DNA of 64,000 nt from assembly GCF_020080835.1 (NCBI RefSeq), contig NC_058158.1:20174430-20238429 (forward strand), written 5' to 3'. How positions within the stretch are numbered: the stretch's first letter is position 1; the number at the start of each line of letters is the position of its first letter. Position numbers and translations under genes: made by a program. Shown here piece by piece: positions 21,101 to 32,159 of this stretch. Under the pieces are notes generated by a model. That model had not been told where the DNA came from. It worked only from the letters and a program-made list of their open reading frames with translations, and did no database searches. The stretch comes from Cotesia glomerata (taxonomy: Eukaryota > Arthropoda > Insecta > Hymenoptera > Braconidae).

Positions 21101-22513
21101 GCTTTTTAATCAGTAAGGATGTAGTGATCGTCGCACGTATGGAATTTTGAAAATTTTTATTTTTTAAAAAATGGCGACTGATTGAAAATTTTCTCACTAT
21201 TCTCAGCGTTTTTTTTTTGTTTTAACCTGGCTAAAAAAATCTTTAAAATTAAAATTTTTTAAATTCCGTACGTGCGCCGATAACTACATCCTTACTGATT
21301 AAATAGCAATTTAGGTTTTTATTTTCAGATGATCTGTTTTTGAGTTATCGAACCGACCGTGGAGGGGGGAAATTTTCTCCAGTGCTCCACGAGATTGTTA
21401 ATAACTTTGTAATAATTAAATATTTTTTAATAAAAATGTAGGGTAATAATCTTCAATGTACCCTTAATAAAATAAAAAAAAATCCGATCCCCAAATTCCT
21501 TTATTTTCCGTCAAAAAAATTTCCGAAAATCACCTCATTTTTTCGATCGTCACAGTGGTGTTCCCCCTTAAAAGGGTTCATATTCAAAAGTACTCAATTT
21601 TGTGCGCACTGATAGAAGGATTTGTTAAATTTAATAAGCTTTATTAACTGTTAATAAATGATTTTTTAACATCATGGGATTTAATAAATATTTATTAACA
21701 GTTAATAAATATTTATTAAGTAGAATTTATTAACTGTTAATAAATATTTATTAATACTTAATAAATATTTGTTAACTGTTAACAAATATTTATTAAGATA
21801 AAAAGCAAAAATAGCAATTTTCTTTTGACACTTTTTATAACCCTATAACTGAAATACATGATAATAATTCAATTCACTCAATAAATTAACGATTTTAATA
21901 ATTAAAAATATAAAAGATAATTATGAGCTGTGACAGAATTTGGTAGTTTACAATAAATGTTATTATAACGTAATATAACTAATGCAAATAATTTATAAAG
22001 ATGATTTTTGTTTATAAGCAACCTTCATATCATATGACATTGCAAGCCAAACGAATTCACTCAACAAAATATTTATTAACTGTTAATAAATATTTGTTAA
22101 CTACCTATTAATAAATATTTATTAAATATTAATAAATGTACTTTTCTTCCAAATAAATATTTATTAAATGTTAAAAAATATTTATTGAAATTTAATAAAT
22201 TAAATTATTATCTTCAAAAAAATCAAATTATTAATAGTTAATAAATCCTTCAATCAGTGCAGAATGCCCTATTCGCAATTACATTACTGCCTTTAAATTT
22301 TTTTACTAAACTGTTATTTATTTTGTAGAGAGCGTACAGCTGCGCTCTTGAAATGTGGGGTAGTGAGCGTTACCAAGTACGTTAAAATGGGTGAGGCAGG
22401 TATACCGTTCAAAACACCAGGTAGAGTACGAACAAGAAAACGAAAGTACAGAGACGTCAGTAATGATGTAAAAGAACAAATCCGGAAGTTAATTTATGAT
22501 GCTTGCGACAAAA
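18164..22513 (+). CDS. 5' exons of a Tc1/IS630-like transposase-derived gene
   Basis: Exon 1 is 18164-18173 (ATG ACG GCA G), exon 2 18931-19135 and exon 3 22329-22513, with donors GTAATT, GTGAGT and GTAAGT and AG acceptors. The junction phases fit exactly (G+AG giving Glu, CG+A giving Arg) and 133 residues run open. Exon 2 carries SQRQYDIYTAYKFLEEEAD and exon 3 begins ERTAALLKCGVVSVTKYVK, then GIPFKTPGRVRTRKRKY and KEQIRKLIYDACD. This is the helix-turn-helix N-terminal half seen in a family of intron-bearing insect genes related to Tc1/IS630 transposases. The likely ancestral role is DNA binding at element ends. Exon 3 leaves phase 1, which the exon at 48887 on contig C completes. Introns hold several MITEs. 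Whether the gene is still functional is unclear because the DDE exon is broken. Confidence 0.6.
18215..18883. repeat. Six scattered copies of an AGATGTCTG..ATTTCAGT motif in intron 1
   Basis: Forms of AGATGTCTGCTGATTTCAGT occur at about 18385-18419, 18637-18671 and 18847-18883 on plus, and 18215-18240, 18470-18495 and 18680-18712 on minus. The pair at 18637-18671 and 18680-18712 makes a hairpin with 31-base arms and a 17-base loop. The same motifs are present in contig B. They could be shards of a palindromic MITE or a repeated binding site. Confidence 0.65.
20842..21567. mobile_element. 726-bp foldback MITE with TTAA target, piggyBac-like
   Basis: The ends GGGGGAACACCACTGTGA and TCACAGTGGTGTTCCCCC are exact inverses and are flanked by TTAA at 20838-20841 and 21568-21571. 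The arms pair over about 340 bases each, through AAAATGAGGTGATTTTCGG, GGATCGGATTTTTTTATTTT and CGATAACTCAAAAACGG. A TTAA target and short inverted ends are the mark of piggyBac-type transposition, so this is probably a non-autonomous derivative. No transposase. It lies in intron 2 of the transposase-derived gene. Confidence 0.88.
21607..22259. mobile_element. 653-bp MITE with CACTGATAGAAGGATTTGTT ends
   Basis: The left end CACTGATAGAAGGATTTGTT is matched by the inverse ATAAATCCTTCAATCAGTG at 22241-22259. The inside has many TTAATAAATATTTATTAA palindromic repeats. The terminal CACTGATA is shared with the smaller palindromic MITEs at 9749 and 12492, hinting at one mobilising transposase. No coding frame. 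Confidence 0.82.
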
Positions 22514-23422
22514 GTAAGTTTTCCATTTTAAATCTTTATTCTATAATATTTGAATGACTTATTTCTATTTATATATTTGTAATTGTAAGTAATAGAGAGA
22601 GTATAATTTTGAAAAAGATATTTTTCTGGAAAAAAAGAAGTTGTAAAAAATATAGGTTTGAAAAATCCAAAATCGTACAACTCATAACACTCGTTTAATC
22701 TTGAATAATAATCATATCATCAAATAAAAAAAATTTTAATTATAAACAGCTGTATGGCAATAATGCGAAGTCGTCCTAATGGGATAAACGTACAGTATAA
22801 ATAGGGAGTCTTCTTTGTTTTTTTTCTTTCATTTATTATAGGGGTGTGTGGATATTCGAGTTTACGAATTATTCGTCTCGTATTCGAATCGAATTATTCG
22901 ATTCGAATAGTTCATATAATTCGAATAGTTCGAAGAATTTGAATAGTTCTAATAATTTGAATAATTATATAATTCAAACAGTTGTTTTCTGTTGATAAAT
23001 TAACCAATTTTTTTGTAAAAATTAATTCATTTTATTTTATTTGACTAAATGAAGTCTTCATAATTTCATAATTATTTGATAGTAAAGTCTGCTTATTATT
23101 TGTAATAAATATTTCTTGGTGTATTCAGACCCCCCCCCCCCGCCTCGGGGCACCTCGCCATTTTGACATTTCTCCGGGAAAATTTGATTTTTTTTTAATA
23201 AGATCTACGACATGATGGATGACACTGAATAAATGTGAATATCGACTAAATTTGGAAATTCTAAAGCTTTATCTCTCGTTAACATTATTTTAACTAATTT
23301 ATTTTTCTCTAAACTTGAATAGATTAAGTCTATAGCAATATTATATCTATATTTGTAAAGTCCACACGAAATTTTTACATATTTCATATATTCCAAAAAT
23401 TTGATATATATCATCTATATGA

Positions 23423-23690
23423 ATTATATGAAAAAAATCGTGTGTGTACTCAAATGAAAGATCTCGATAAGCATAATATTATGATGAGCGTATATCTAGA
23501 AAAATGTCAATAATTAACAAATGACGTTTTTTTTTGTCTACTGATGATATTTTTAACGATATAATATGTAAATATATAAATATGAGAAATATCACGTATA
23601 TAAAATATATGAAAAAAATCGTGTGAGTAGTCAAATGGAAGGTCTCGATTAGCTTATCTTTAGGATGAGCTTACATTTAACCTTTTAGTA
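23423..23690 (+). repeat. Internal direct repeat in the hAT-like element
   Basis: About 80 bases beginning ATATGAAAAAAATCGTGTG, with TCAAATGAAAG and TCTCGATAAGC, occur near 23427-23505 and again, diverged, near 23612-23690. Confidence 0.7.
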
Positions 23691-24179
23691 TCCACGTAAT
23701 GAGAATTTTAGTCACGCAACAATATTCAACTAATAGGATATCTCGATAATTTGATAGGAATTTTTGTGTACGATATTACGTTCAGCTGAGAATGGATTTT
23801 CTCGAATTTTAAACCCAAAGGGAATTGCGGGGGCGTTAACAATGGAAATCTCTCATTTCCAATCAATAGTTTCTATGGACTCGAAGTTTTATTGTAATCT
23901 TTTATTTATAATGTAGAAATCATCTCGAATAGGATTTAACGAAATTCCTCTCCAACATAAAGTGACAATTGTCAAAAAAATCATATTCTTCAAATACAGT
24001 TTCTACAGATATAAAATTTGATAGAATCTTAAGAGAAACAGGCAATTACTGGGATGTCCTCCAAAGTCGACGGATTAAATATTTTGCTTCCTTAATAATT
24101 ATATTTTTTAAAACAATCGTCTCTTTGGCAGCGGCAAATAAAGTCATTGTAAGGTTTTCAAAATTTAACATTACATGTA

Positions 24180-25736
24180 CAGTAGCGCTCAAAAGTATTT
24201 TGACAAATATATTTAATGGTTTAATTAAAAAATAAATATGAAAGACAATAATCATTTATTTATTTTTTTAACACCTTTTGAATAAACTACAGAATAGTGT
24301 CAAAGAGGTTCTTATTCGTAATAAAAGAAAGTTTAATTTTTAAAATATTAGGAAAATGGTGGCTCAAAAGTATTTTGACATTTTTGAAAAAAAACTAATT
24401 TAACGCATAATTATAATTTACAGCAATAAATATATTAGTATTTAGTAGCATATCCCTTGGCCTTTATGACAGCCTTGCATCGCTCCGGCATTGAGTCGAT
24501 TAATTTTTGTAATCGACTTATTGGAATTTGATCCCACTCATTTTTTAGAGTTTCAAACAAAGCGTTTTGTTTGAATAATTTTGGTTTTACACTACGTTTC
24601 AATTCTTCCCAGAGATTTTCTATCGGATTCAAGTCGGGACTTTGACTTGGCCACTCAAGAACTTTAACTTTTTCACGATTTAATAAGTCACTAATATGCT
24701 TTGATCTGTGTTTGGGATCATTGTCTTGTTGAAAATACCACTTAGCTGGCATGTGATGTTTAGCTTATGGTAACATCTGAGACTTTAATATATTTGCATA
24801 CATAAACCGATCCATTTTTCCTTCTATTCGAACTAATGGTCCAACTCCAGACCGTGAAAAACATCCCCAAACCATCACACTACCACCTCTATGTTTAACT
24901 GTGGGTATTTGATACCGATAATCGTATTTTTTGTTTACTGGACGCCGAATGTACTTGATACCATCAGATGACATTAAATTAAATTTACTTTCGTCACTCC
25001 ATAAAACTTTAGACCACTCTAAACTTGACCACGATATATGCCGTTTCGCGAACTCAAGACGAGACTTCCTGTTTTTTTTCGATATTAAAGGTTTTTTAGC
25101 CGATCTTCGGCCATATAAACCAAGGACCTTTATGCGTCGTTTAACAGTAGAAATATGAATATCTACGTTATATTTTTCTTTTAATTCATTTTTCATCATT
25201 ACAGCGGACATCCGTATATCATTTGCTGATAACTTTTTTATAATATGATCGATGTAAGAAGAAGTTTTTCTTGGGCGGCCTGTTCGAGGCTTACTTTCGA
25301 CAGTTTTTCTTTTGTTATAGACTTTATTCCATAAGCTAACTAACTGTCGAGACACTAAACAAACGAGCAACTTCTGTTCGTTTCAATCCTTGTTTTAATG
25401 CATTAATAACGGCTTTTTTAGAATCACTAGAATATTCCTTGCACTTAGGCATATTGAAGTTACCACAACAAGTAAATATATTTAAAAATAAAAACTAAGG
25501 AACAAGTAATCTGCGAGAGTTTTTCAAGTCAAATGCGTGTCAAAATACTTTTGAGCTCACGGTAAGTCAAGTACGTTCGATGGCGCGGTGTGTAAACAAA
25601 CAAGTTGTAATTTGATACGCTTGAATAGTCGCAATTACACTACTCTACATTATACTCAATACATTTTCCGATAGGCTTTTATTTTAAAAAAATATTAAAA
25701 AATTTTATGTTGTCAAAATACTTTTGAGCGCTACTG
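24180..25736 (-). mobile_element. Tc1-like transposon, 1557 bp, TA target
   Basis: The ends CAGTAGCGCTCAAAAGTATT and the exact inverse at 25717-25736 are flanked by TA (24178-24179 and 25737-25738). The motif CTCAAAAGTATTTTGACA recurs inside at about 24364-24381, and its inverse at about 25547-25564, so each end has an outer and an inner direct repeat, the IR/DR layout known from some Tc1 elements such as Sleeping Beauty. The transposase is on the minus strand and broken. It sits in R2 copy C, inside the hAT-like element. Confidence 0.93.
24435..25452 (-). pseudogene. Tc1 family DD34E transposase, broken
   Basis: The start codon is at 25452 (MPKCKEYSSDSKKAVINALK), followed by the N-terminal helix-turn-helix. 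Near 25350 a one-base frameshift moves the reading into the frame that continues VSLWNKVYNKRKTVESKPRT, with the GRPRK linker. Catalytic residues are visible: first Asp in VLWSDESKF, second Asp in YFQQDNDPKHRS, and Glu in PDLNPIENLWEE, with 34 residues between the last two (DD34E). An in-frame TAA at 24765-24767 splits the catalytic domain. Length, about 340 codons, is normal for the family. Two lesions only, so the copy is fairly young. It cannot supply transposase itself. Confidence 0.92.
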
Positions 25737-26699
25737 TAGCTATTTAGTCTACGGACTAAGAATTTTACATACATTTTATTTCTGCTGATCACATAATCGA
25801 TAAATTGTTCTTATTACGGGATCGCGGGAATGTAACATATTAAAATCAATGCATGTTCTAAACACTTGAAGTATGGAAAAAAAATTTGGCTACTTATTAT
25901 GAGAAAATTCGTAAAAACCATAATAATTGATGTCACGGAGGAACTTTTAATTAACGGCAAAATAAGTCCCACTTAAAAGCTTGAAAGATTTCAACGACAT
26001 AATCATGAGACCTGCAATATTACTTTAACTGAAACTTTCAATGCTCAAATATTATTCATGCTTGTAAGAAAGACATGGGAATATTATAATGATTGCACAT
26101 TGAAAGTTATAATGAATATTAGCTAGAAGAATTATATGGATAAAAGGTGCATGCCAATTTGATAGAATTGGGAATCTGTGCAAGTCAAAACAATACTCCA
26201 CATAAATTTCAAGTCTAGATCTAAAAATACAATTCTATAAAGTGCCCAGCGGAGCGGGCGGGTAACAGCTATAGCTTTATATATATCACAAATATGAGAA
26301 ATATCATATATATATATAAAATCTTTTATTAACAAGCTTATGCGACATTTTCATTGTTATCGCTTTTCTTTGCTACATTTACACTCTTTCAATATCCGAT
26401 CCATCGTGTCGTAAATATTTAAAAAAAAATTTGAATTTTGACGGAGAAATGTCATTTATTACTTATTCTTATTACTAATAGCAGGCATGACTATCAAATA
26501 ATTATGAAGACTCCATTTAGTGAAATAAAATGAAACGAATCAATTCTTTTAGAAAAAAATTAATTAGTTTATTAACAGAAAACGACTGTTTGAATTATTT
26601 GAACAATTCGAATTATTCAAATTATTCGAATATTCGATCCGAATAGTACTATTCGATTTCATTCGATTCGAATACTATTCGCACACCACTAATTTATTA

Positions 26700-27820
26700 C
26701 AATTAAGGAGGTACTGTGGAAATTCACTTTTCTAACAACATTCTTCAATTTTTAAATACGTGTACTTCTAAGTGTCCTCTATACGAATAAATTTTTTATT
26801 AATAGTTCTTGCGGGGCTAACTTTCGAACTATTAGCAATTAAAAATCGTACATCTAATATGTATTCCCTATCCTGACCGTAGTTAGAGTGAACATTTTAT
26901 TGAATGACAACCGTACTTTTCTTTTTTTTGAATTTTTTTGATAAACAGAAAATTTAATTGAAGTTATAAGTATTTTTTATCAAAAATAACAAACGACCGG
27001 TATTCATTTTTTTATAAAAAATGTTTGAAGTTAGCGACTGTCAATATTTTACGTGAGTGAAAGTAAGTGAGCGATAGTCTGTAAAGAGAGGCAGTACTAG
27101 TGCGTGAGGAATAAACCAATGGCCATAACTTATTATAATCTTTAATTATAATAATAATCAAAGGGGTGTCTTTATTTGCCGCAGTATCTCCTTAAAGGAC
27201 ATTGAGTTACCCAGCCATTCCTAATCGGTCAAATTTAATTCCTTCAAAGATTTTTTTCAAAAAGATCGCAAAATCCAAAAGCGCACGACTGTTAATGGTC
27301 CGACATGGAATTTATTTTTTCATAATAATATAATAAAGTCTGAAAAGCGTTTTGCGAAAAAAGAAAAAAATGACATTCGGCGTCTGAAATAAATGCAGAT
27401 TTTCTATTTAAATAAAATTACAACATTGATGATTCAAGTACTATCACTTTCACCGATTTTCGTGTACAAAAACTAGTGTAATAGCAAATTTCATAATTGC
27501 CATAGCGAAAGAAGACTTTATTTTGGGATTATACATAAATTCTATACGCATTCATTATAATAGTTTAACTAAAGTTTAATGAAAGATCTTTCACATGCAA
27601 TTTACAAAGCTTAGTTAAGTTATCGTATTCAAAACTTATTTGAGAATGAAAGCGAAGAAATGTGAATTTTTAAGATTTTAAAAATTTTCAAATCGTTTCA
27701 TGTCTTAATTACTTGACCAAGTAAACTCATCTTTGAACTCGATTTTATTCATCTGTAGAATAAGTATGGTATGTTTAATAAAAATCCGTAATGATTTGGC
27801 AGCGCTATCGTCCTGATAAG
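26700..27820. other. AT-rich region, nothing recognised
   Basis: I see no gene, RNA or element with supportable ends. It lies in intron 3 of the proposed long transposase-derived gene. Absent from contig B. Confidence 0.45.
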
Positions 27821-27824
27821 CTGC

Positions 27825-28915
<1,091 letters not shown>

Positions 28916-28926
28916 TTTGTTTTGTC

Positions 28927-28929
<3 letters not shown>

Positions 28930-28968
<39 letters not shown>
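28930..28968. repeat. (GA)n microsatellite
   Basis: A GA dinucleotide run abutting the 5' truncation of the jockey-type relic. A similar run lies beyond its 3' end. Confidence 0.93.
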
Positions 28969-28971
<3 letters not shown>

Positions 28972-29385
28972 ACTTTTCAATACTAAGTGCGAGGTAAATT
29001 AATTAAGTATATAGATTGCCAGAAATCGTATTCTTTGCACCCTTTTTATGTTACTCGGAAATCAAACTTTTGCGGCTGATATGACTACAACAATATTTTT
29101 TACACTATGCAAGTAAATTTAAGTTAACCCAACAATTATTTTTGTAATTTAAAGCAAAAATAAAATATTCGACGAGAAAATAAAATGACATCTGAATATG
29201 TTTAATATCAATAATGAATAAATTTACAAAATTTAAAATTTTGTTTAACTTTTAAAAAATATTAAAAGCTTTCAAAAAAAAATTTTTTTTCGTTTACAAA
29301 CGATCCCCTCTTTTTCTCGCGTCGCACTTACTGCGAGAAATGATAATATTCTTATTGCACTCATTAATATAAAGCTACTAGCTGA

Positions 29386-29420
29386 TACCCGCCCGCTTCG
29401 CTGGGCATGCAATAAAATTC
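29386..29420 (+). repeat. Start of another R2-like repeat
   Basis: The motif ACCCGCCCGCTTCGCTGGGC matches, with one change, the 5' motif of R2 copy C on the other strand near 26240-26270. The sequence that follows is AT-rich and quickly stops matching, so this is a truncated relative. Confidence 0.5.
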
Positions 29421-29793
29421 TATTGGGTAACCTAGACGAAAAATATAAACAAACTGATTAATTTCAACAATCTTAACAAAATTATATCGCTTTTTATCTA
29501 TGAAATAATTGTTTTTACAGCTCTGAATTATTTAATAAATTACATAAATAAATATGTTATTATTCTTTTGTCCAAGCGCCAACTTCAATAACGTTATTAT
29601 TGTTAATTGATTGTTAATTCAGATTATTATTTCTTATCTCAGCGCCATTTTCTATAAAAATATGAATATTAGTAATAAAATTATGAAATTCATCACATAT
29701 TATTTTAGAATATAAACAACAATGTAATTATATTAATTTGCCTGAAAATTAACATCAATATGGCAACGGTAACCATGGCGGTATCAGACTTAT

Positions 29794-30924
29794 TGATCCC
29801 TGGACAAAATATCCCCAAAAAAAATATCCCCGGACAAAATATCCCCGACAAGTTATCCTTCGGATTCGTTATAATTTTCGAAAGTAAAAAAAAAAAAAAT
29901 TATTCAAGGGCACAGCATGGTTAAAAGCGTATGTGTTTGTCTAATATCGAATAAACACACACAAAAACCATGTTAAAAGGGCGCAACACGATTACCCGCG
30001 TATGTGTTTGTCTAATATCGAATAAACACACACAAAAACGTTAATGTTAATGTTATTTTACTTGCTTAATTGAGTAATAGTTAATTCTTTGAATTCCCGG
30101 GATCTGTCGTCACGGTACTTTTGTATTTACCCACTCAGCGTTAATGTTTGTGTGAAATACTACGATAATATACGGACCAATAATCCGACTGAAGGTTGGC
30201 ATAACCGATTAAATCGAGGTGTTGGTGAGAGTCATGCTACTGTTGGGGTATTTATTAATGCCTTGAAGGATGAGCAAGTGAATACTGAGCTCTGCATGAC
30301 TCAGATTAATACTGGTAACACTGTTAGTAATCGTCGGAGACAGTATCGTGATTGTGATATGCGTTTGAAACGTGTTGTTAGCAACTATGATACCTCGTCA
30401 ATGTTAAATTATGTTAAGGACGTAGCCAAAATTATTTCATTTAATAATTAAAATGATAATACTATTATTGATTCAAATTATGACTTTGTTGAATTTTAAT
30501 AATATTGATTTTTTTTTTCTATTAATTATTCGTCGACGTTGAAGTATTAATTTTCGGTTCGACATTCATATTTAATAATTATTATTATATTGTTGCAAAT
30601 GTGATAATTTTGCGTAATAAGTATTATAATAGCCCATTAGTGTGATATTATTATTATTATCCTATATTGTAATCGTTGTCAAATGTTTTTGATATAAAGT
30701 GATTGATAATAATAATTAAATAAATTTATAATTTTTTGCCGTAATTTGTTGTTACTTATTATTTTAGCTCCCTATTTTGAAAATATTAATGTTATTTTAC
30801 TCATGTAATTTTAATGTTATGTGTGTATTTATCTTTGTTATTTATGGTTTTATTAATAAATTCTGTCTGTTTGGTATCAATTGTCGGGGATATTTTGTCA
30901 CGGGGATATTTTGTCCAGGGATCA
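29794..30924 (+). mobile_element. MULE-like DNA element, internally deleted
   Basis: The ends TGATCCCTGGACAAAATATCCCC and the inverse near 30902-30924 are terminal inverted repeats, each with two or more GACAAAATATCCCC units. A 42-base direct repeat (starting GCGTATGTGTTTGTCTAATA) occurs at 29928 and 29998. It carries the C-terminal part of a transposase. No clean 9-bp target duplication could be set. Only the right end (from the base matching 30755) is left on contig B. Confidence 0.78.
30149..30451 (+). pseudogene. C-terminal fragment of a MULE-type transposase
   Basis: An open frame of about 100 codons contains YYDNIRTNNPTEGWHNRLNR and GESHATVGVFINALKDEQV. The RTNN..EGWH pattern is the conserved C-terminal signature of animal MULE transposases, which act on the ends of their own element. 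The catalytic D, D, E part and the zinc finger upstream are missing. It ends at TAA 30449-30451. Confidence 0.75.
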
Positions 30925-31075
30925 ATTATCATGGAACCAACCATGGCATCGGTAACCATGGTAACGGTTGATTAGCGTAGGTGGTTGTGGGGGGATAAAG
31001 TAGGGTTGAGTTCTATAATTGATAGGTGCCACTGATGGTTTCTTAGATTGGAGAATCAAAATGATATTTTCCCCC

Positions 31076-31180
31076 AAAAAAAAGAGAGAGAGAGAGAGAG
31101 AGATAGGGAAGGGGGAAGAAGGCACGGGAGATAGGGCACGGAAGGGGTGGGGAAGAATGAGAGGGAGGGGAGGGGGTAGC
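31076..31180 (+). repeat. Purine-rich (GA)n and G-rich low-complexity stretch
   Basis: A GA run (31082-31104) is followed by purine-only sequence such as GAGAGGGAGGGGAGGGGG. Contig B has a shorter GA run at the same place (about 44695-44711), as expected between alleles. Confidence 0.85.
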
Positions 31181-31402
31181 ATACGTGATGGTTGACGAAA
31201 AATCCATTTTGGCTAGGAATTTCGTAAAATCCCTTCTTATCTCTCGTCTACGGTGAAAAAGGAGTACCTATGATAAATTTTAAATGAATCGGTCTAATAG
31301 TTTCAGAGATCTAGTGATGAGTCAGTGGTATTTCGCTTATATGTATATAGATTTCAATTGTATGTTTTTTTTTTCAACAAATGAGAATTTCGAAAAGAAC
31401 GC

Positions 31403-31453
31403 TCTGCTACGAAATAGATAATTTAAAAATCTATTACGTAGCAGAGCGTTTCT
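31403..31453. repeat. Hairpin AACGCTCTGCTACG
   Basis: AACGCTCTGCTACG is followed after a short AT loop by CGTAGCAGAGCGTT, a perfect 14-base stem with a further partly paired stretch. Sequence just after it (TTTATCTAGATGGAAAATAT, AATCGTAGGGGTAGGCTGTT) recurs diverged at 35235-35300, beyond the LINE relic, so the LINE lies between two copies of the same repeat. Confidence 0.7.
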
Positions 31454-32159
31454 TTTCCAATTCTTCTTTATCTAGATGGAAAATATAAAGTTGTAATCGT
31501 AGGGGTAGGCTGTTACATGTTAAAAAATTCATTACTTGGAAAAAAAAAATCGTGTGTGTCAGCTCCGACGCACGACTGGAGTTTACTCCTTACGAACGAT
31601 TATATCAAATATATAGATTAGTAAATGATGGTAAATGAAATTAACTATTATATTACTCGAAGCATACATGGTACATTTATTTTCATTAATTATGCAATTA
31701 ATTCGTCAAAATAACTAACTGCATTGACTTGTGAATATTTTTAAATCGCAAATTAATATCGATTTATATAAATGAAAAAATTATGTGTAAACTCCAATAA
31801 ACTCCAAAAAATTGTTTAAGGAACAATTTTTCTTTTAAAAATCATTATTTATATCAAAGATTGAAATTTCATAAAAAAATTTTCAATCATCTTATGAACA
31901 ACGCATTTATTTATAACAATTTTTTAAACAATAAAAGGTAAAAATTTTAAAAAGTTATTTCCGTGCAGCTTCCGACTGACTATTTCCTGCAGCTTCAGAT
32001 TTGGTAATGATCGATGTAAGGGATAGAGAAAAGATCAGTCTAATGATAGAGGAAAAGACAGTCGGATCATCTTTTAGCAGTCACGGAGGTAGAAGTTGCG
32101 GGAAAACAAAGGGGTGGCTCAAAAGAAATTCGGGATAAGGTGTAAGGAAGAGGTTGCTG

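Larger units (their letters stand above)
23800..26285 (-). repeat. Interspersed repeat family R2, copy C, interrupted
   Basis: Reading the minus strand gives the landmarks of R2 copy A in order, from the 5' motif ACCCGCCCGCTCCGCTGGGCA (26240-26270) through TTGACTTGCACAGATTCC, GTTACATTCCCGCGATCCCG and TAACGCCCCCGCAATTCC near 23830. It is the longest of the three copies. The Tc1 element at 24180-25736 interrupts it at a TA. The two flanks rejoin into the continuous order of copy A. Confidence 0.75.
22839..26691. mobile_element. 3.85-kb hAT-like element with 8-bp target duplication
   Basis: The terminal inverted repeats are TAGGGGTGTG.. at 22839 and ..CACACCACTA at 26691, continuing into repeated ATTCGAAT motifs on both sides. 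The octamer ATTTATTA flanks the element at 22831-22838 and 26692-26699. An 8-bp duplication with such ends is the hallmark of hAT elements. The ends extend inward as inverted sequence for about 250 bases (GACTAAATGAAGTCTTCATAA and its inverse). No hAT transposase is visible, so it is non-autonomous. It contains an inverted R2 copy, itself split by a Tc1 element. On contig B only the left end survives. Confidence 0.88.

Noticed and set aside
30922..31182. Pro-rich minus-strand ORF
   Set aside because: It reads a GA/G-rich low-complexity stretch antisense, and its length differs between the two copies without regard to frame.
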